Shown here piece after piece: positions 1-8,555 of a DNA stretch of 64,000 nucleotides (the first letter of the stretch is position 1; every line of letters starts with the position of its first letter). The position numbers were made by a program, and so were the translations under genes. This DNA is from Halobacillus_A sp043497005 (lineage in GTDB: Bacteria > Bacillota > Bacilli > Bacillales > Halobacillaceae): contig NZ_JBIEKE010000002.1 in the NCBI RefSeq assembly GCF_043497005.1, positions 124,001-188,000 on the forward strand, written 5' to 3'. The notes beneath the pieces are model-generated. The model was given only the letters and a program-made list of their open reading frames with translations, was not told where the DNA came from and ran no database searches.

Positions 1-1652
1 TAGTGCCTGTTAAGCGCTCTCACTCTGTTTGTGCACAAGGTGGTATTAACGGTGCCGTTAATACAAAAGGTGAGGGAGATTCACCTTGGGAACACTTTGA
101 TGATACGGTATATGGAGGAGACTTTTTAGCAAACCAGCCGCCAGTTAAAGCAATGTGTGATGCGGCGCCAGGTATTATCCACTTATTAGATCGTATGGGT
201 GTTATGTTTAACCGTACGCCGGAAGGACTTCTTGATTTTCGCCGCTTTGGAGGTACCCAGCACCATAGAACAGCATTTGCCGGAGCAACTACCGGCCAGC
301 AGCTGCTCTACGCTTTAGATGAACAAGTTCGTCGTCACGAGGTTAATGGGCTTGTAACGAAGTATGAAAATTGGGAGTTCTTATCCGCCATTATTGATGA
401 TAAAGGGGTAGGCCGTGGTGTTGTAGGGCAAAACTTAAGCAACCATGAGATTAAAGCTTTTCCAGCAGACGCCGTTATTATGGCCACTGGTGGTCCGGGG
501 ATTATCTTCGGAAAATCAACAAACTCAGTTATTAATACAGGTTCAGCAGCTGCTGCCTTGTACCAGCAAGGTGTTGATTATGCTAACGGGGAATTTATAC
601 AAATTCATCCGACGGCAATTCCAGGAGACGATAAGCTTCGTTTAATGAGTGAATCTGCTCGTGGTGAAGGTGGACGAGTGTGGACATATAAAGATGGAGA
701 ACCATGGTATTTCTTAGAAGAAAAATACCCGGCATACGGCAACCTTGTGCCGCGAGATATTGCAACTCGTGAAATCTTTGATGTCTGCGTGAACCAGAAG
801 TTAGGAATCAACGGTGAAAACATGGTTTATCTTGATTTATCACACAAAGACCCTAAGGAACTAGATGTTAAACTTGGCGGGATTATTGAAATCTATGAAA
901 AATTTGTAGGGGAAGACCCAAGGAAAGTTCCTATGAAGATCTTCCCAGCTGTGCACTATTCTATGGGCGGCATGTGGGTTGATTTTGATCAAATGACAAA
1001 TGTTCCAGGCATTTTTGCTGCAGGTGAATGTGATTATAGTCAGCATGGAGCGAACCGTTTGGGAGCAAACTCGCTGTTATCTTCTATTTATGGCGGAATG
1101 GTAGCAGGACCTAATGCCGTGAAGTATACGGAAGACTTGGAAACGATTTCTGATGAAATGACGTCAGCTTTGTTTGACCAAAAAGTTAAGGAAGAACAAG
1201 ATAAATTTGAAACTATTATGAATATGGATGGCGACGAGAATGCTTACCAACTTCATAGAGAATTAGGTGAATGGATGACCGATAATGTGACGGTGGTCCG
1301 GGATAATGATAAGCTTCTTCAAACTGACGAGAAAATTGTAGAGTTAATGGAACGTTATCAACGGATCAACATTAACGATACATCTAGATGGAGTAACCAG
1401 GGTGCTATGTTTACGCGTCAATTATGGAATATGCTTCAGCTTGCCCGCGTGGTTACTCAAGGTGCTTACAACCGTAACGAAAGTCGCGGAGCTCACTATA
1501 AGCCAGCGTTTCCAGACCGTAATGACGAAGAGTTCTTAAAAACTACCGTTGCTAGCTATGATAAAGAAAATAATAAGCCGGTTTTCCGTTACGACCCAGT
1601 AGACACGAGTCTAATTGAGCCTCGTAAACGTGATTACTCGAAGAGCAAATAA
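1..1652 (+). CDS. sdhA: Succinate dehydrogenase flavoprotein subunit, 5' truncated by the window edge
   Basis: Catalytic FAD subunit of complex II, oxidising succinate to fumarate on the inner face of the membrane. The frame is open from base 1. The first GTG (base 3) is an internal Val codon, because the sequence lines up with the VPVKRSHSVCAQGG block of B. subtilis SdhA, which lies about 35 residues into the protein. The missing part holds the dinucleotide-binding GxGxxG. The SHSV His (fragment residue 7) is the expected covalent FAD site. HPTAIPG, the RGEGGR active-site arginine region and GANSLLS are all present. sdhC should lie upstream, outside the window. sdhB follows after 15 bases with an AAGGAGG site, so the two are co-transcribed. 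Confidence 0.97.
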   Translation, partial: VPVKRSHSVCAQGGINGAVNTKGEGDSPWEHFDDTVYGGDFLANQPPVKAMCDAAPGIIHLLDRMGVMFNRTPEGLLDFRRFGGTQHHRTAFAGATTGQQLLYALDEQVRRHEVNGLVTKYENWEFLSAIIDDKGVGRGVVGQNLSNHEIKAFPADAVIMATGGPGIIFGKSTNSVINTGSAAAALYQQGVDYANGEFIQIHPTAIPGDDKLRLMSESARGEGGRVWTYKDGEPWYFLEEKYPAYGNLVPRDIATREIFDVCVNQKLGINGENMVYLDLSHKDPKELDVKLGGIIEIYEKFVGEDPRKVPMKIFPAVHYSMGGMWVDFDQMTNVPGIFAAGECDYSQHGANRLGANSLLSSIYGGMVAGPNAVKYTEDLETISDEMTSALFDQKVKEEQDKFETIMNMDGDENAYQLHRELGEWMTDNVTVVRDNDKLLQTDEKIVELMERYQRININDTSRWSNQGAMFTRQLWNMLQLARVVTQGAYNRNESRGAHYKPAFPDRNDEEFLKTTVASYDKENNKPVFRYDPVDTSLIEPRKRDYSKSK

Positions 1653-1667
1653 AGGAGGTCCATCATC

Positions 1668-2432
1668 ATGAGCGAAGATAAATCGATAACGTTTATTATC
1701 ACTCGTCAGGACGATCCGGAATCCCAGCCTTATGAGGAAACTTTTGAGATTCCTTATCGTAAGAATATGAACGTTATTTCTGCTTTAATGGAAATACGCC
1801 GTAACCCAGTGAATGCAGATGGAAAATCTACTACTCCTGTGTATTGGGATATGGGTTGTTTGGAAGAAGTGTGTGGAGCTTGTTCGATGGTTATTAATGG
1901 TTCCCCTAGGCAATCATGTACAGCTTTAGTTGATAAATTAGAGCAGCCAATTCGATTGGCACCAATGACTACGTTCCCGGTAATGCGTGACCTAGCTGTA
2001 GATCGGAGCCGTATGTTCGATTCATTGAAAAAAGTAAAAGCTTGGGTTCCTATTGACGGAACTCACGATTTAGGCCCAGGTCCAAAAATGCCCGAAAGTA
2101 AACGCCAATGGGCTTATGAACTTTCTAAGTGTATGACTTGCGGCGTTTGCTTAGAAGCTTGTCCAAATGTAAATAGTAAGTCAGACTTTATTGGTCCAGC
2201 ACCTCTTTCTCAAGTACGTCTGTTTAACTCTCACCCAACAGGGGCAATGAATAAGAGTGAACGATTACAAACGATTATGGATGAGGAAGGTTTAATGGGA
2301 TGCGGTAACGCTCAAAACTGTGTAGAGTCTTGTCCTAAGGGTATTCCTCTAACAACTTCTATTGCGGCTTTAAATCGTGATACGGCAATCGAGTCATTTA
2401 AGAGCTTTTTTGGAAGTGACCAGCGCGTATAA
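1668..2432 (+). CDS. sdhB: Succinate dehydrogenase iron-sulfur subunit
   Basis: Electron-transfer subunit of complex II, passing electrons from the SdhA flavin to the membrane quinone site in SdhC. It has 254 residues, the usual length. The N-terminal ferredoxin domain carries CLEEVCGAC and a later Cys for the 2Fe-2S cluster. The C-terminal domain carries CMTCGVCLEACP and CGNAQNCVESCPKG for the 4Fe-4S and 3Fe-4S clusters. The ATG has an AAGGAGG site 8-14 bases upstream. It is the last gene of the sdh operon, and a strong terminator follows directly. Confidence 0.97.
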   Translation: MSEDKSITFIITRQDDPESQPYEETFEIPYRKNMNVISALMEIRRNPVNADGKSTTPVYWDMGCLEEVCGACSMVINGSPRQSCTALVDKLEQPIRLAPMTTFPVMRDLAVDRSRMFDSLKKVKAWVPIDGTHDLGPGPKMPESKRQWAYELSKCMTCGVCLEACPNVNSKSDFIGPAPLSQVRLFNSHPTGAMNKSERLQTIMDEEGLMGCGNAQNCVESCPKGIPLTTSIAALNRDTAIESFKSFFGSDQRV

Positions 2433-2446
2433 AAGAAATTCTTTAA

Positions 2447-2480
2447 TAATACCTCTGCGATTTAGCGGAGGTATTTTTTC
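2447..2480 (+). terminator. Terminator of the sdh operon
   Basis: A 10-bp stem (2449-2458 with 2465-2474) with a six-base loop, followed by a T-rich run. It separates sdhB from the downstream sensor kinase gene. Confidence 0.85.
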
Positions 2481-2494
2481 TTGGGAAAAAAGGG

Positions 2495-2522
2495 TTGTCG
2501 CACTTGATGGGAGTAGTATAAT
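2495..2522 (+). promoter_or_regulatory. Predicted sigma-A promoter of the ComP-like kinase gene
   Basis: TTGTCG at 2495-2500 and a perfect TATAAT at 2517-2522 with 16 bp between them. It lies just after the sdhB terminator and about 35 bp before the kinase start codon, so the two-component pair has its own promoter. Confidence 0.65.
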
Positions 2523-2556
2523 AGAAGGGATTCACAAGTTAAAAGGTGGAGTAAGA

Positions 2557-4881
2557 ATGGCTTCAATTAATAAAAAAGAACTATTTATTCTGTTGTTTAT
2601 TTTAGGATCTGCAAGTTATATTACATTTATTTCTATTACTCAGCCGTATTTAGGGATTGAAGTGGCTAAGAATGAAGACGAGTGGGTTATTTCAAATATA
2701 AATGGAGATAGTTGGGCAAATGAAGAAAATATTCCTGTAGGCGCGACAATTGAAACTGTAAATGGGAAAGAACCTGAACAGCACTATTCAATTATAATGT
2801 TTCAAAACCTGGAAAATGCGGATTCTTTCACTTTAGAACATGAGGGTAAGCATTTATATTATAACGGGATCGAGCAAACTTCAGCTACTCACTGGATATT
2901 TTTTGTGATTATTCCGTTATTGTTTTTGATGGGCGTGATCTGGATTTCTCATCTTGTCTATCAAAAAGTGGATCGCCGCTATTCTGTCCATTTACTCATG
3001 CTCTTTTTTCTAACGATTGGTTTAGGCTACATTAGCAATAGTGGAGCTGTGAGAGATAACATGTACAGCGTTTTTTTAAACGCGTTTCTTTTCTTAATCT
3101 CTATAGTGATTTTAATTCATTTTTTATACAGGTATTTTTCTGAACTTGGTATATATTGGTTTTCTAAACGTTGGTATTATGCACTTTACTTGTTTGTAGG
3201 AGTAGTAACTATTGTTGAAAGTATATTTTTAATGAATGGTGAATATCCGACATTTATTTACCATATTCCCCGAATACTATTGTTGGGCTTATACATTATT
3301 TTATTTTTCATTATCTATAGTGGGCTTTATTTACACCGAGATAATTCATATCGTACGTTGTTTAAATACGTATGTATCGGAATGACAATTGCATTCCTTC
3401 CTTATATTTCTCTTTACCTTATTCCAGCATTAACGATAGGTAACAAATTAATTCCTATAGAATTTGCAGCTTCTTTTCTTATTGCTCTGCCTGTAACGTT
3501 TATGTACCTCGTAACTAGAGAGCAGCTAATAGATATTAATTTCTATATGGGAAGATTAAGGTATTACGTATTATTGTCAGTTGTACCAAGCCTTTTAATT
3601 ACAATTTCAATATCTCTTATAATAAATCGATCGTTGTCGTTTGTTTATTATCTTGAGATTTTCGTCGTGATTAATGTGATCCTAATTATTTTTCTCTCGA
3701 TTAAAGAAGTGCTGGACTTTAAGTTGCAGCAATATCTATTTGCAGCACGCTACAGTTATCAAGAAAGTATGCACCGCATGTCAAAAAATATGAAAGATCA
3801 AACGAATGCAGTTGATTTAATGAAAGTGTTGAGAAATGAAATCAGCAATGTTTTAAATGTGCGTGACATCTATATTTACTCGAAACACAACAAGAAAACA
3901 TTGTACTGTGTATATGACCCTATCCCTGAAGACATATTAGATCACTTTGAAGATTATTTCTCTACTCATAGCTATGATATCGGCTCTATTATTGAAACGG
4001 AGAAAGGCTTTGGGGTTATTGTAGGCTACTCATTAGAAAAAATTACAATGATTTGGTGTAGAGGAAAAAAAGACTTCACTACGTTAAATCGTGATGAAAA
4101 AACCTATTTACAAACGATTTCTCACAATGCCAATATCGCTATTGAGAATATGAACCTTATTGAAGATCTTCTCAAGGAACTTAGAACGTTAAGAAGTGAT
4201 CAAACTCAGCAGTATCCAGCGTGGTTGTCTCGCCTGTTATTCTCAATTGCAGAAAACCAAAGAAAACAGCTATCCATCGATCTTCATGATACTGTATTAC
4301 AAGAACAGCTTTATTTATACAGGAGAATGGACGATTTGATCGGCAAACGCAAAGACTTACCGAAAACGTTAAGCTCTGAGTTAAATATGTTTAAAGAATC
4401 CATTTTAGATAGTATCCATCTCATTAGAGAGACTTGTAATGAACTGCGTCCTGCTTTTATTGAAGAATTAGGGTTAGTGCATGCATTAGAAGATTTAATT
4501 GAACAATATCAGTTGCGTTCGAACTTTACGGTATACTTTACGCATGAAGGCTTTCATGCAGACTTGGATCAAGAAAGAGTCCTGGCTATCTTTCGAATTG
4601 TACAAGAGCTATTATCGAATGCGATGAAACATTCGGAAGCGAAAATTGTTAAATTAAGTCTTGCGAATGATCATGAAGGGGTTACACTTATATACTCCGA
4701 TGATGGACAAGGAATGGATTACTCTTTTCAAAGAGATTTGTTTTCTCACATTGGTTTATCGGGTATCGAACAACGAGTACATGGCCTAAATGGAAGTCTT
4801 ACGATAGACACGTCCCCGGGCAAAGGGTTTAAATCAACGATTTCTTTCCCTTACACCGTTAGCAAGGAGGCAACAGTATGA
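2557..4881 (+). CDS. ComP-like membrane sensor histidine kinase
   Basis: A 774-residue sensor kinase whose architecture and sequence follow B. subtilis ComP (769 aa), the receptor of the ComX quorum-sensing peptide. It has a first membrane segment (about 10-26), an extracytoplasmic PDZ-like loop (about 30-115), a block of further membrane helices to about residue 410, a cytoplasmic GAF-like linker, then HisKA_3 with the phospho-accepting His at about 577 (DLHDTVLQEQ) and an HATPase with the N box (LLSNAMKHS) and G box (DDGQGMD). The frame is open upstream into sdhB, but ATG 2557 has AAAGGTGGA seven bases before it and matches the ComP N-terminus. Its TGA overlaps the ATG of the response regulator. 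The ligand cannot be inferred, since no comQ or comX is adjacent. Confidence 0.85.
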   Translation: MASINKKELFILLFILGSASYITFISITQPYLGIEVAKNEDEWVISNINGDSWANEENIPVGATIETVNGKEPEQHYSIIMFQNLENADSFTLEHEGKHLYYNGIEQTSATHWIFFVIIPLLFLMGVIWISHLVYQKVDRRYSVHLLMLFFLTIGLGYISNSGAVRDNMYSVFLNAFLFLISIVILIHFLYRYFSELGIYWFSKRWYYALYLFVGVVTIVESIFLMNGEYPTFIYHIPRILLLGLYIILFFIIYSGLYLHRDNSYRTLFKYVCIGMTIAFLPYISLYLIPALTIGNKLIPIEFAASFLIALPVTFMYLVTREQLIDINFYMGRLRYYVLLSVVPSLLITISISLIINRSLSFVYYLEIFVVINVILIIFLSIKEVLDFKLQQYLFAARYSYQESMHRMSKNMKDQTNAVDLMKVLRNEISNVLNVRDIYIYSKHNKKTLYCVYDPIPEDILDHFEDYFSTHSYDIGSIIETEKGFGVIVGYSLEKITMIWCRGKKDFTTLNRDEKTYLQTISHNANIAIENMNLIEDLLKELRTLRSDQTQQYPAWLSRLLFSIAENQRKQLSIDLHDTVLQEQLYLYRRMDDLIGKRKDLPKTLSSELNMFKESILDSIHLIRETCNELRPAFIEELGLVHALEDLIEQYQLRSNFTVYFTHEGFHADLDQERVLAIFRIVQELLSNAMKHSEAKIVKLSLANDHEGVTLIYSDDGQGMDYSFQRDLFSHIGLSGIEQRVHGLNGSLTIDTSPGKGFKSTISFPYTVSKEATV

Positions 4882-5525
4882 CGCAAGTATTAATCGTAGA
4901 CGACCACCCTGCAGTAGGGGCTGGAACAAAAGCAATGCTGGAACAGGAAGAAGATATGAAAGTTGACGTAATCGATCAACCGGAAGAGGCAGAAGCGATG
5001 TTAGCTTCCAAAATGTATAATATTGTGCTTCTTGATTTATATATGCCGGGAATGAGCGGAGTCGATCTCGCAAAAAAATTACGTAAACATCATCCGGATT
5101 TAGCTATCCTGATTTATACTGGGTTTGATTTAAGCACTCATTTTAATATGCTGGTGGAAGCAAATATTAATGGATTTGTAAGTAAAACAGCCTCCAGTGA
5201 ACAGCTTATCAATGTTATTCGCTGTGCACTTCGTGATGAAGTGGTGCTTCCGCTTCATCTTTTTAAGCAACTGCGTCGCTCTGAAGCAAGTGTCAGTCAC
5301 TATACAGAAAATGAGGGGCTTAACCTTTCTTTAAATGAGAAAGAGCAATCCATTTTAAAAGAAGTCGCATCAGGTCTGACCAATAGAGAAATCGCTCAGA
5401 CCCTTCATATGTCACAGCGAAGCGTTGAATACACGCTTACCGGGATATTTAATAAACTGTCTGTAAAATCGCGAACTGAAGCCTTGTTTAAAGCGCAAGA
5501 ATTAGGATTAGTGTCTAAAACATAA
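4878..5525 (+). CDS. ComA-like response regulator, NarL/LuxR family
   Basis: A 215-residue DNA-binding response regulator, almost the length of B. subtilis ComA (214). The receiver domain has acidic residues D8-D9, the phospho-acceptor Asp at about 53 (LLDLYMPG), a Thr in IYTGF and a Lys in VSKT. The C-terminal LuxR-type helix-turn-helix spans about 150-210 (LTNREIAQTLHMSQRSVEYT). It overlaps the kinase gene by four bases (ATGA), the classic arrangement of a cognate pair. In B. subtilis, ComA activates srfA and early competence. Here the regulon is unknown. Confidence 0.87.
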   Translation: MTQVLIVDDHPAVGAGTKAMLEQEEDMKVDVIDQPEEAEAMLASKMYNIVLLDLYMPGMSGVDLAKKLRKHHPDLAILIYTGFDLSTHFNMLVEANINGFVSKTASSEQLINVIRCALRDEVVLPLHLFKQLRRSEASVSHYTENEGLNLSLNEKEQSILKEVASGLTNREIAQTLHMSQRSVEYTLTGIFNKLSVKSRTEALFKAQELGLVSKT

Positions 5526-5534
5526 ACGACCGGC

Positions 5535-5562
5535 ACAGGGCCATCCCTCCCTTCATACGATA
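5535..5562 (+). promoter_or_regulatory. Predicted sigma-K promoter of gerE
   Basis: An AC at 5535-5536 (CAC with the preceding base) and CATACGATA at 5554-5562, separated by 17 bp. This matches the sigma-K consensus (mAC, about 17 bp, CATAnnnTA). In B. subtilis gerE is transcribed by sigma-K in the mother cell, so the match is in the right place. Confidence 0.6.
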
Positions 5563-5618
5563 TTATGACTAAATAATTCCCTCCGATAAAGCTCTAGATA
5601 ACAAGGAGGGGTACGCTT

Positions 5619-5843
5619 GTGAAGGAGGAGGGCTATAGGCCAGCACAAATTCTTACGAAACGCGAGCGCGAGGTTTTCGAGCTTTTAGTGCAAGATAAGA
5701 CGACGAAAGAAATTGCTGAAGAATTGTTCATTTCGGAAAAAACGGTGAGGAATCACATCTCTAATGCGATGCAAAAGTTAGGCGTAAAAGGGAGATCTCA
5801 AGCAGTAGTGGAGTTACTACGTATGGGTGAACTTAAACTTTAG
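5619..5843 (+). CDS. gerE: Late mother-cell transcription factor GerE
   Basis: A 74-residue LuxR-type helix-turn-helix regulator that adjusts sigma-K dependent coat gene expression late in sporulation. The sequence is nearly identical to B. subtilis GerE over LTKREREVFELLVQDKTT and the recognition helix ISEKTVRNHIS, and ends with LLRMGEL. The start is GTG 5619, preceded by AAGGAGGG. It is single-gene, with its own sigma-K type promoter upstream and a hairpin downstream. It sits next to the sdh region, as in other Bacillaceae, here separated by the ComPA pair. Confidence 0.96.
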   Translation: MKEEGYRPAQILTKREREVFELLVQDKTTKEIAEELFISEKTVRNHISNAMQKLGVKGRSQAVVELLRMGELKL

Positions 5844-5870
5844 CGGAATAAGGCGTCGTAGAAAACCTTT

Positions 5871-5912
5871 CAGGCATTGGAACCTTAAAGTTTCATGCCT
5901 GGGAGGATTTTC
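5871..5912 (+). terminator. Probable gerE terminator
   Basis: Long hairpin: 5871-5883 pairs with 5890-5901 with one bulged T and one G-T pair, loop of about six bases. The flanks AAAACC and GGATTTT can extend it, and a T-rich stretch follows. The T run is not directly adjacent to the core stem. Confidence 0.55.
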
Positions 5913-5994
5913 ATTTTTATGAAGTTTACCTTGAATTATAAGGAGAAAACAGTGAGAATATAAGGAATAGACTAATTTGTGAGGAGTGCTTTAT

Positions 5995-6438
5995 GTGTCA
6001 CATCCATCATCTACTATTGCTGATATTGAAAAGGAATTAAGGTACATAGCAGGAATTATTAAACAGAAGGGCAGGGAGATATTAGACCATTATCCGATTA
6101 CTGCTCCTCAGTTTGTTGCGCTTCAATGGTTATTAGAAAAAGGTGATTTAACAATTGGTGAACTTTCTAATCACATTCATTTAGCATGCAGCACAACGAC
6201 AGATTTAGTAGATCGAATGGAAAAAAATGTTTTAGTTGAACGTGTACGTGATCCTAAAGATCGTCGTGTAGTTCGTATTCACGTTTTAAATAAAGGAAAG
6301 CAAATTATACACGAAGTGATAGAAAAGCGACAGGATTACCTCCACGGTGTACTTAACGACATGTCAAAAGAGGATGTGGAAAGACTTAATCAACTATTAA
6401 GTCTTTTGCACGAAAATATGTTGGAGCCATCTAAGTAG
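5995..6438 (+). CDS. ysmB: MarR-family regulator, YsmB-like
   Basis: A 147-residue winged-helix regulator of the MarR family. The DNA-binding part is at about 45-105: LTIGELSNHIHLACSTTTDLV is the helix-turn-helix, and DPKDRRVVRI is the typical wing. A C-terminal helix would make the dimer. The frame could start at GTG 5986, but GTG 5995 is better placed because GAGGAG lies eight bases before it. It sits between gerE and racE, as ysmB does in B. subtilis, and 25 bases before racE, so they are probably one transcript. Target genes and ligand are unknown. Confidence 0.85.
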   Translation: MSHPSSTIADIEKELRYIAGIIKQKGREILDHYPITAPQFVALQWLLEKGDLTIGELSNHIHLACSTTTDLVDRMEKNVLVERVRDPKDRRVVRIHVLNKGKQIIHEVIEKRQDYLHGVLNDMSKEDVERLNQLLSLLHENMLEPSK

Positions 6439-6463
6439 AGACAACACGAAAAGAGGGGTTGAA

Positions 6464-7285
6464 TTGCGACAGCCAATTGGAGTTATTGATTCAGGTGTGG
6501 GAGGACTTACAGTAGCAAGAGAACTAATGAGGCAGCTGCCTAAAGAAAAGTTTATTTACCTAGGTGATACACAGCGCTGTCCTTATGGTCCTCGTCCTAA
6601 AGAACAAGTGAAACGTTATACGTGGCAAATGGTTCGTTACTTACTAGAAAAAGATATTAAAATGTTAATTGTAGCTTGTAATACAGCCACAGCATATACG
6701 CTGCAGGAACTTCAATCAACATTGTCTATACCAGTTATAGGTGTGATTGAGCCGGGTGCGAGAGCAGCCATTAAAAACAGTCAGAATAAGCAGATTGGTG
6801 TAATCGGAACAGAAGGTACGATCAGCAGTGAAGCTTATCCAAGAACATTAAAAGCAATTGATCATTCTATTTCAGTGGATGGATTAGCGTGCCCCCCTTT
6901 TGTTCCAATGATTGAAAACGGAATATTATCAGGGTATGAAGCTGAAAGAATTGTGGCAGAAACATTACAGCCTTTAAAGAATAAGAATGAAATGGATACA
7001 CTAATCCTAGGCTGTACCCATTATCCACTCATTAAACATTTAGTTCAAACTGAGATGGGATCTGCTATTCAAGTGATTAGTTCAGGGGAAGAGACAGCTC
7101 GAGAAGTGAGTTTAATATTAGCTTATCACGGTTTACTTGAACAGGGGAATATGCTTCCAACGCATGAATTTTACACTACAGGCAATATGGAAAAATTCAG
7201 GGATATAGCCAATAGTTGGTTTGGGGCCCCTATACAAATATTAGAACGCGTTAATCTTGATACAAAGCAAAGCTCCGCTAACTAA
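6464..7285 (+). CDS. racE: Glutamate racemase
   Basis: Converts L-glutamate to D-glutamate for the peptidoglycan stem peptide in the cytoplasm. It has 273 residues, the usual length. The two catalytic cysteines are visible as ACNTAT (about C72) and GCTHYP (about C184), each flanked by the expected Thr. The N-terminal IGVIDSGVGGLT motif includes the catalytic Asp and Ser. The start is TTG 6464, preceded by AAGAGGGG. The stop codon lies inside the loop of a terminator hairpin, so transcription ends tightly after the gene. Confidence 0.97.
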   Translation: MRQPIGVIDSGVGGLTVARELMRQLPKEKFIYLGDTQRCPYGPRPKEQVKRYTWQMVRYLLEKDIKMLIVACNTATAYTLQELQSTLSIPVIGVIEPGARAAIKNSQNKQIGVIGTEGTISSEAYPRTLKAIDHSISVDGLACPPFVPMIENGILSGYEAERIVAETLQPLKNKNEMDTLILGCTHYPLIKHLVQTEMGSAIQVISSGEETAREVSLILAYHGLLEQGNMLPTHEFYTTGNMEKFRDIANSWFGAPIQILERVNLDTKQSSAN

Positions 7286-7299
7286 AGCGGAGTTTTTTC
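7273..7299 (+). terminator. racE terminator overlapping the stop codon
   Basis: CTCCGCT (7273-7279) pairs with AGCGGAG (7286-7292), followed by six T. The TAA stop of racE at 7283-7285 is in the loop. Confidence 0.85.
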
Positions 7300-7369
7300 T
7301 TTGTGCATGGTCTATTCCCGTAAATAGCTCGTATATATGATAGTACAAACTATCATGGGAGGGAAAGGC

Positions 7370-8437
7370 ATGAAAACATGGGGGATAAGGCCCTTATCTA
7401 TTATTGCTTTTATAAGTATTGGGTTGCTGACAGGCTGCCTGTTTGAGGGAGAACAAACCTTAGAGGAGATGGATGGACCTCCTGAAGAAGAAGCAACCAA
7501 TACAGATGTAACAAGCGATAATATGGAGAATGATGAGGGAGAAGACATAGAAGAAGAGACATCAACTACTGTACAAAGAGAGTTATATTTACTTGATTCA
7601 AATGGAATGGTGGTTCCTCAAACGCTTGAACTACCAGCGTCTGAAACGGTGGCTGCACAAGCTTTAGAATATTTGGTGAAGGATGGTCCGGTAACAGAGT
7701 TATTGCCATCTGGTTTTCAAGCTGTCCTTCCGGCTGGCACTCAAATCCAAGGAGTGAACTTAAAGGACGATGGCATAATGATTGTAGACGTTTCTCAAGA
7801 ATTTGAAGAATACGAAGCAGAAGATGAGGAAAAAATTCTTCAAGCGATGACGTATACACTAACACAGTTTGATGGAGTCGATCGGATTAAGCTATGGATA
7901 AATGGTCATGAGCAAGAGACAATGCCTGTGAGCGGAACCCCGATTTCTAAAGGGGTATCCCGCTCTGACGGGATTAACCATCAAGAAAGTTCTGTGAATG
8001 ATTTAGTCAATAGTGAACCTGTGACCGTATATTATCCTTCTCAACAGGATGGACAAGAAGCTTACCAGGTTCCAGTTACTACACGAGTCACAAGTGAAGA
8101 TGACCTATATACTTCAGTTGTAAAATCTTTACTAAATGGCCCTGAACTTGGAACGTCACTTTTGCAGCCTTTTAATGCAGGGGCTGAAGTGGTGGATGCT
8201 GAATTAAGTGAAGGTGTACTGACTGTTTCTTTTAACGAAGCCATGCTGACCGGGGAAGAAACGAAAGCTCTCTCTGAAGAAGCGCTAACCAGCTTGGTCA
8301 TGAGTCTAACGAATTTACCTGACGTTGAATCCGTTCAAGTCAAAGTGGAAGGTGTAGAAGAAGTCATGAATGAAGCTGGTGAAGTAATAAGCGAACCAGT
8401 AACATTAAATGATGTGACAAAAGTAAAAGGCTTATAA
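7370..8437 (+). CDS. gerM: Spore germination lipoprotein GerM
   Basis: A 355-residue lipoprotein needed for spore cortex formation and germination in B. subtilis. It has a signal peptide with the lipobox LLTGC near residue 22, an acidic low-complexity linker, then two GerMN (sporulation/germination) domains at about 90-180 and 225-330. Both start with a YLLDSNG- or YYPSQQDG-like strand and contain LNGP or VKDGP turns. Two possible starts are in frame; ATG 7370 is chosen because GGGAGGGAAA precedes it and it directly begins the signal peptide. Monocistronic between two terminators. It lies between racE and rph, as in B. subtilis. Confidence 0.93.
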   Translation: MKTWGIRPLSIIAFISIGLLTGCLFEGEQTLEEMDGPPEEEATNTDVTSDNMENDEGEDIEEETSTTVQRELYLLDSNGMVVPQTLELPASETVAAQALEYLVKDGPVTELLPSGFQAVLPAGTQIQGVNLKDDGIMIVDVSQEFEEYEAEDEEKILQAMTYTLTQFDGVDRIKLWINGHEQETMPVSGTPISKGVSRSDGINHQESSVNDLVNSEPVTVYYPSQQDGQEAYQVPVTTRVTSEDDLYTSVVKSLLNGPELGTSLLQPFNAGAEVVDAELSEGVLTVSFNEAMLTGEETKALSEEALTSLVMSLTNLPDVESVQVKVEGVEEVMNEAGEVISEPVTLNDVTKVKGL

Positions 8438-8450
8438 TTTTGTACGGGGA

Positions 8451-8481
8451 GAGCCACTCTAAAACCTAGTGGCTCTTTTTT
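8451..8481 (+). terminator. gerM terminator
   Basis: GAGCCACT (8451-8458) pairs with AGTGGCTC (8468-8475), nine-base loop, followed by six T. Confidence 0.88.
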
Positions 8482-8555
8482 GATTCTGTAAACCAGAAGT
8501 TGATTATGTTAAGATAAGCAAGGATGAACCTTGACTGTTTAGGGAGGAAAAGTTA

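Noticed and set aside
2377..2556. Upstream extension of the ComP-like frame into sdhB
   Set aside because: It would overlap sdhB and run through its terminator and the kinase promoter. ATG 2557 has a good ribosome site and matches the family start.
2433..2556. A ComX-like peptide gene before the kinase
   Set aside because: The interval is only 124 bp and is filled by a terminator and a promoter; no short frame with a ribosome site fits.
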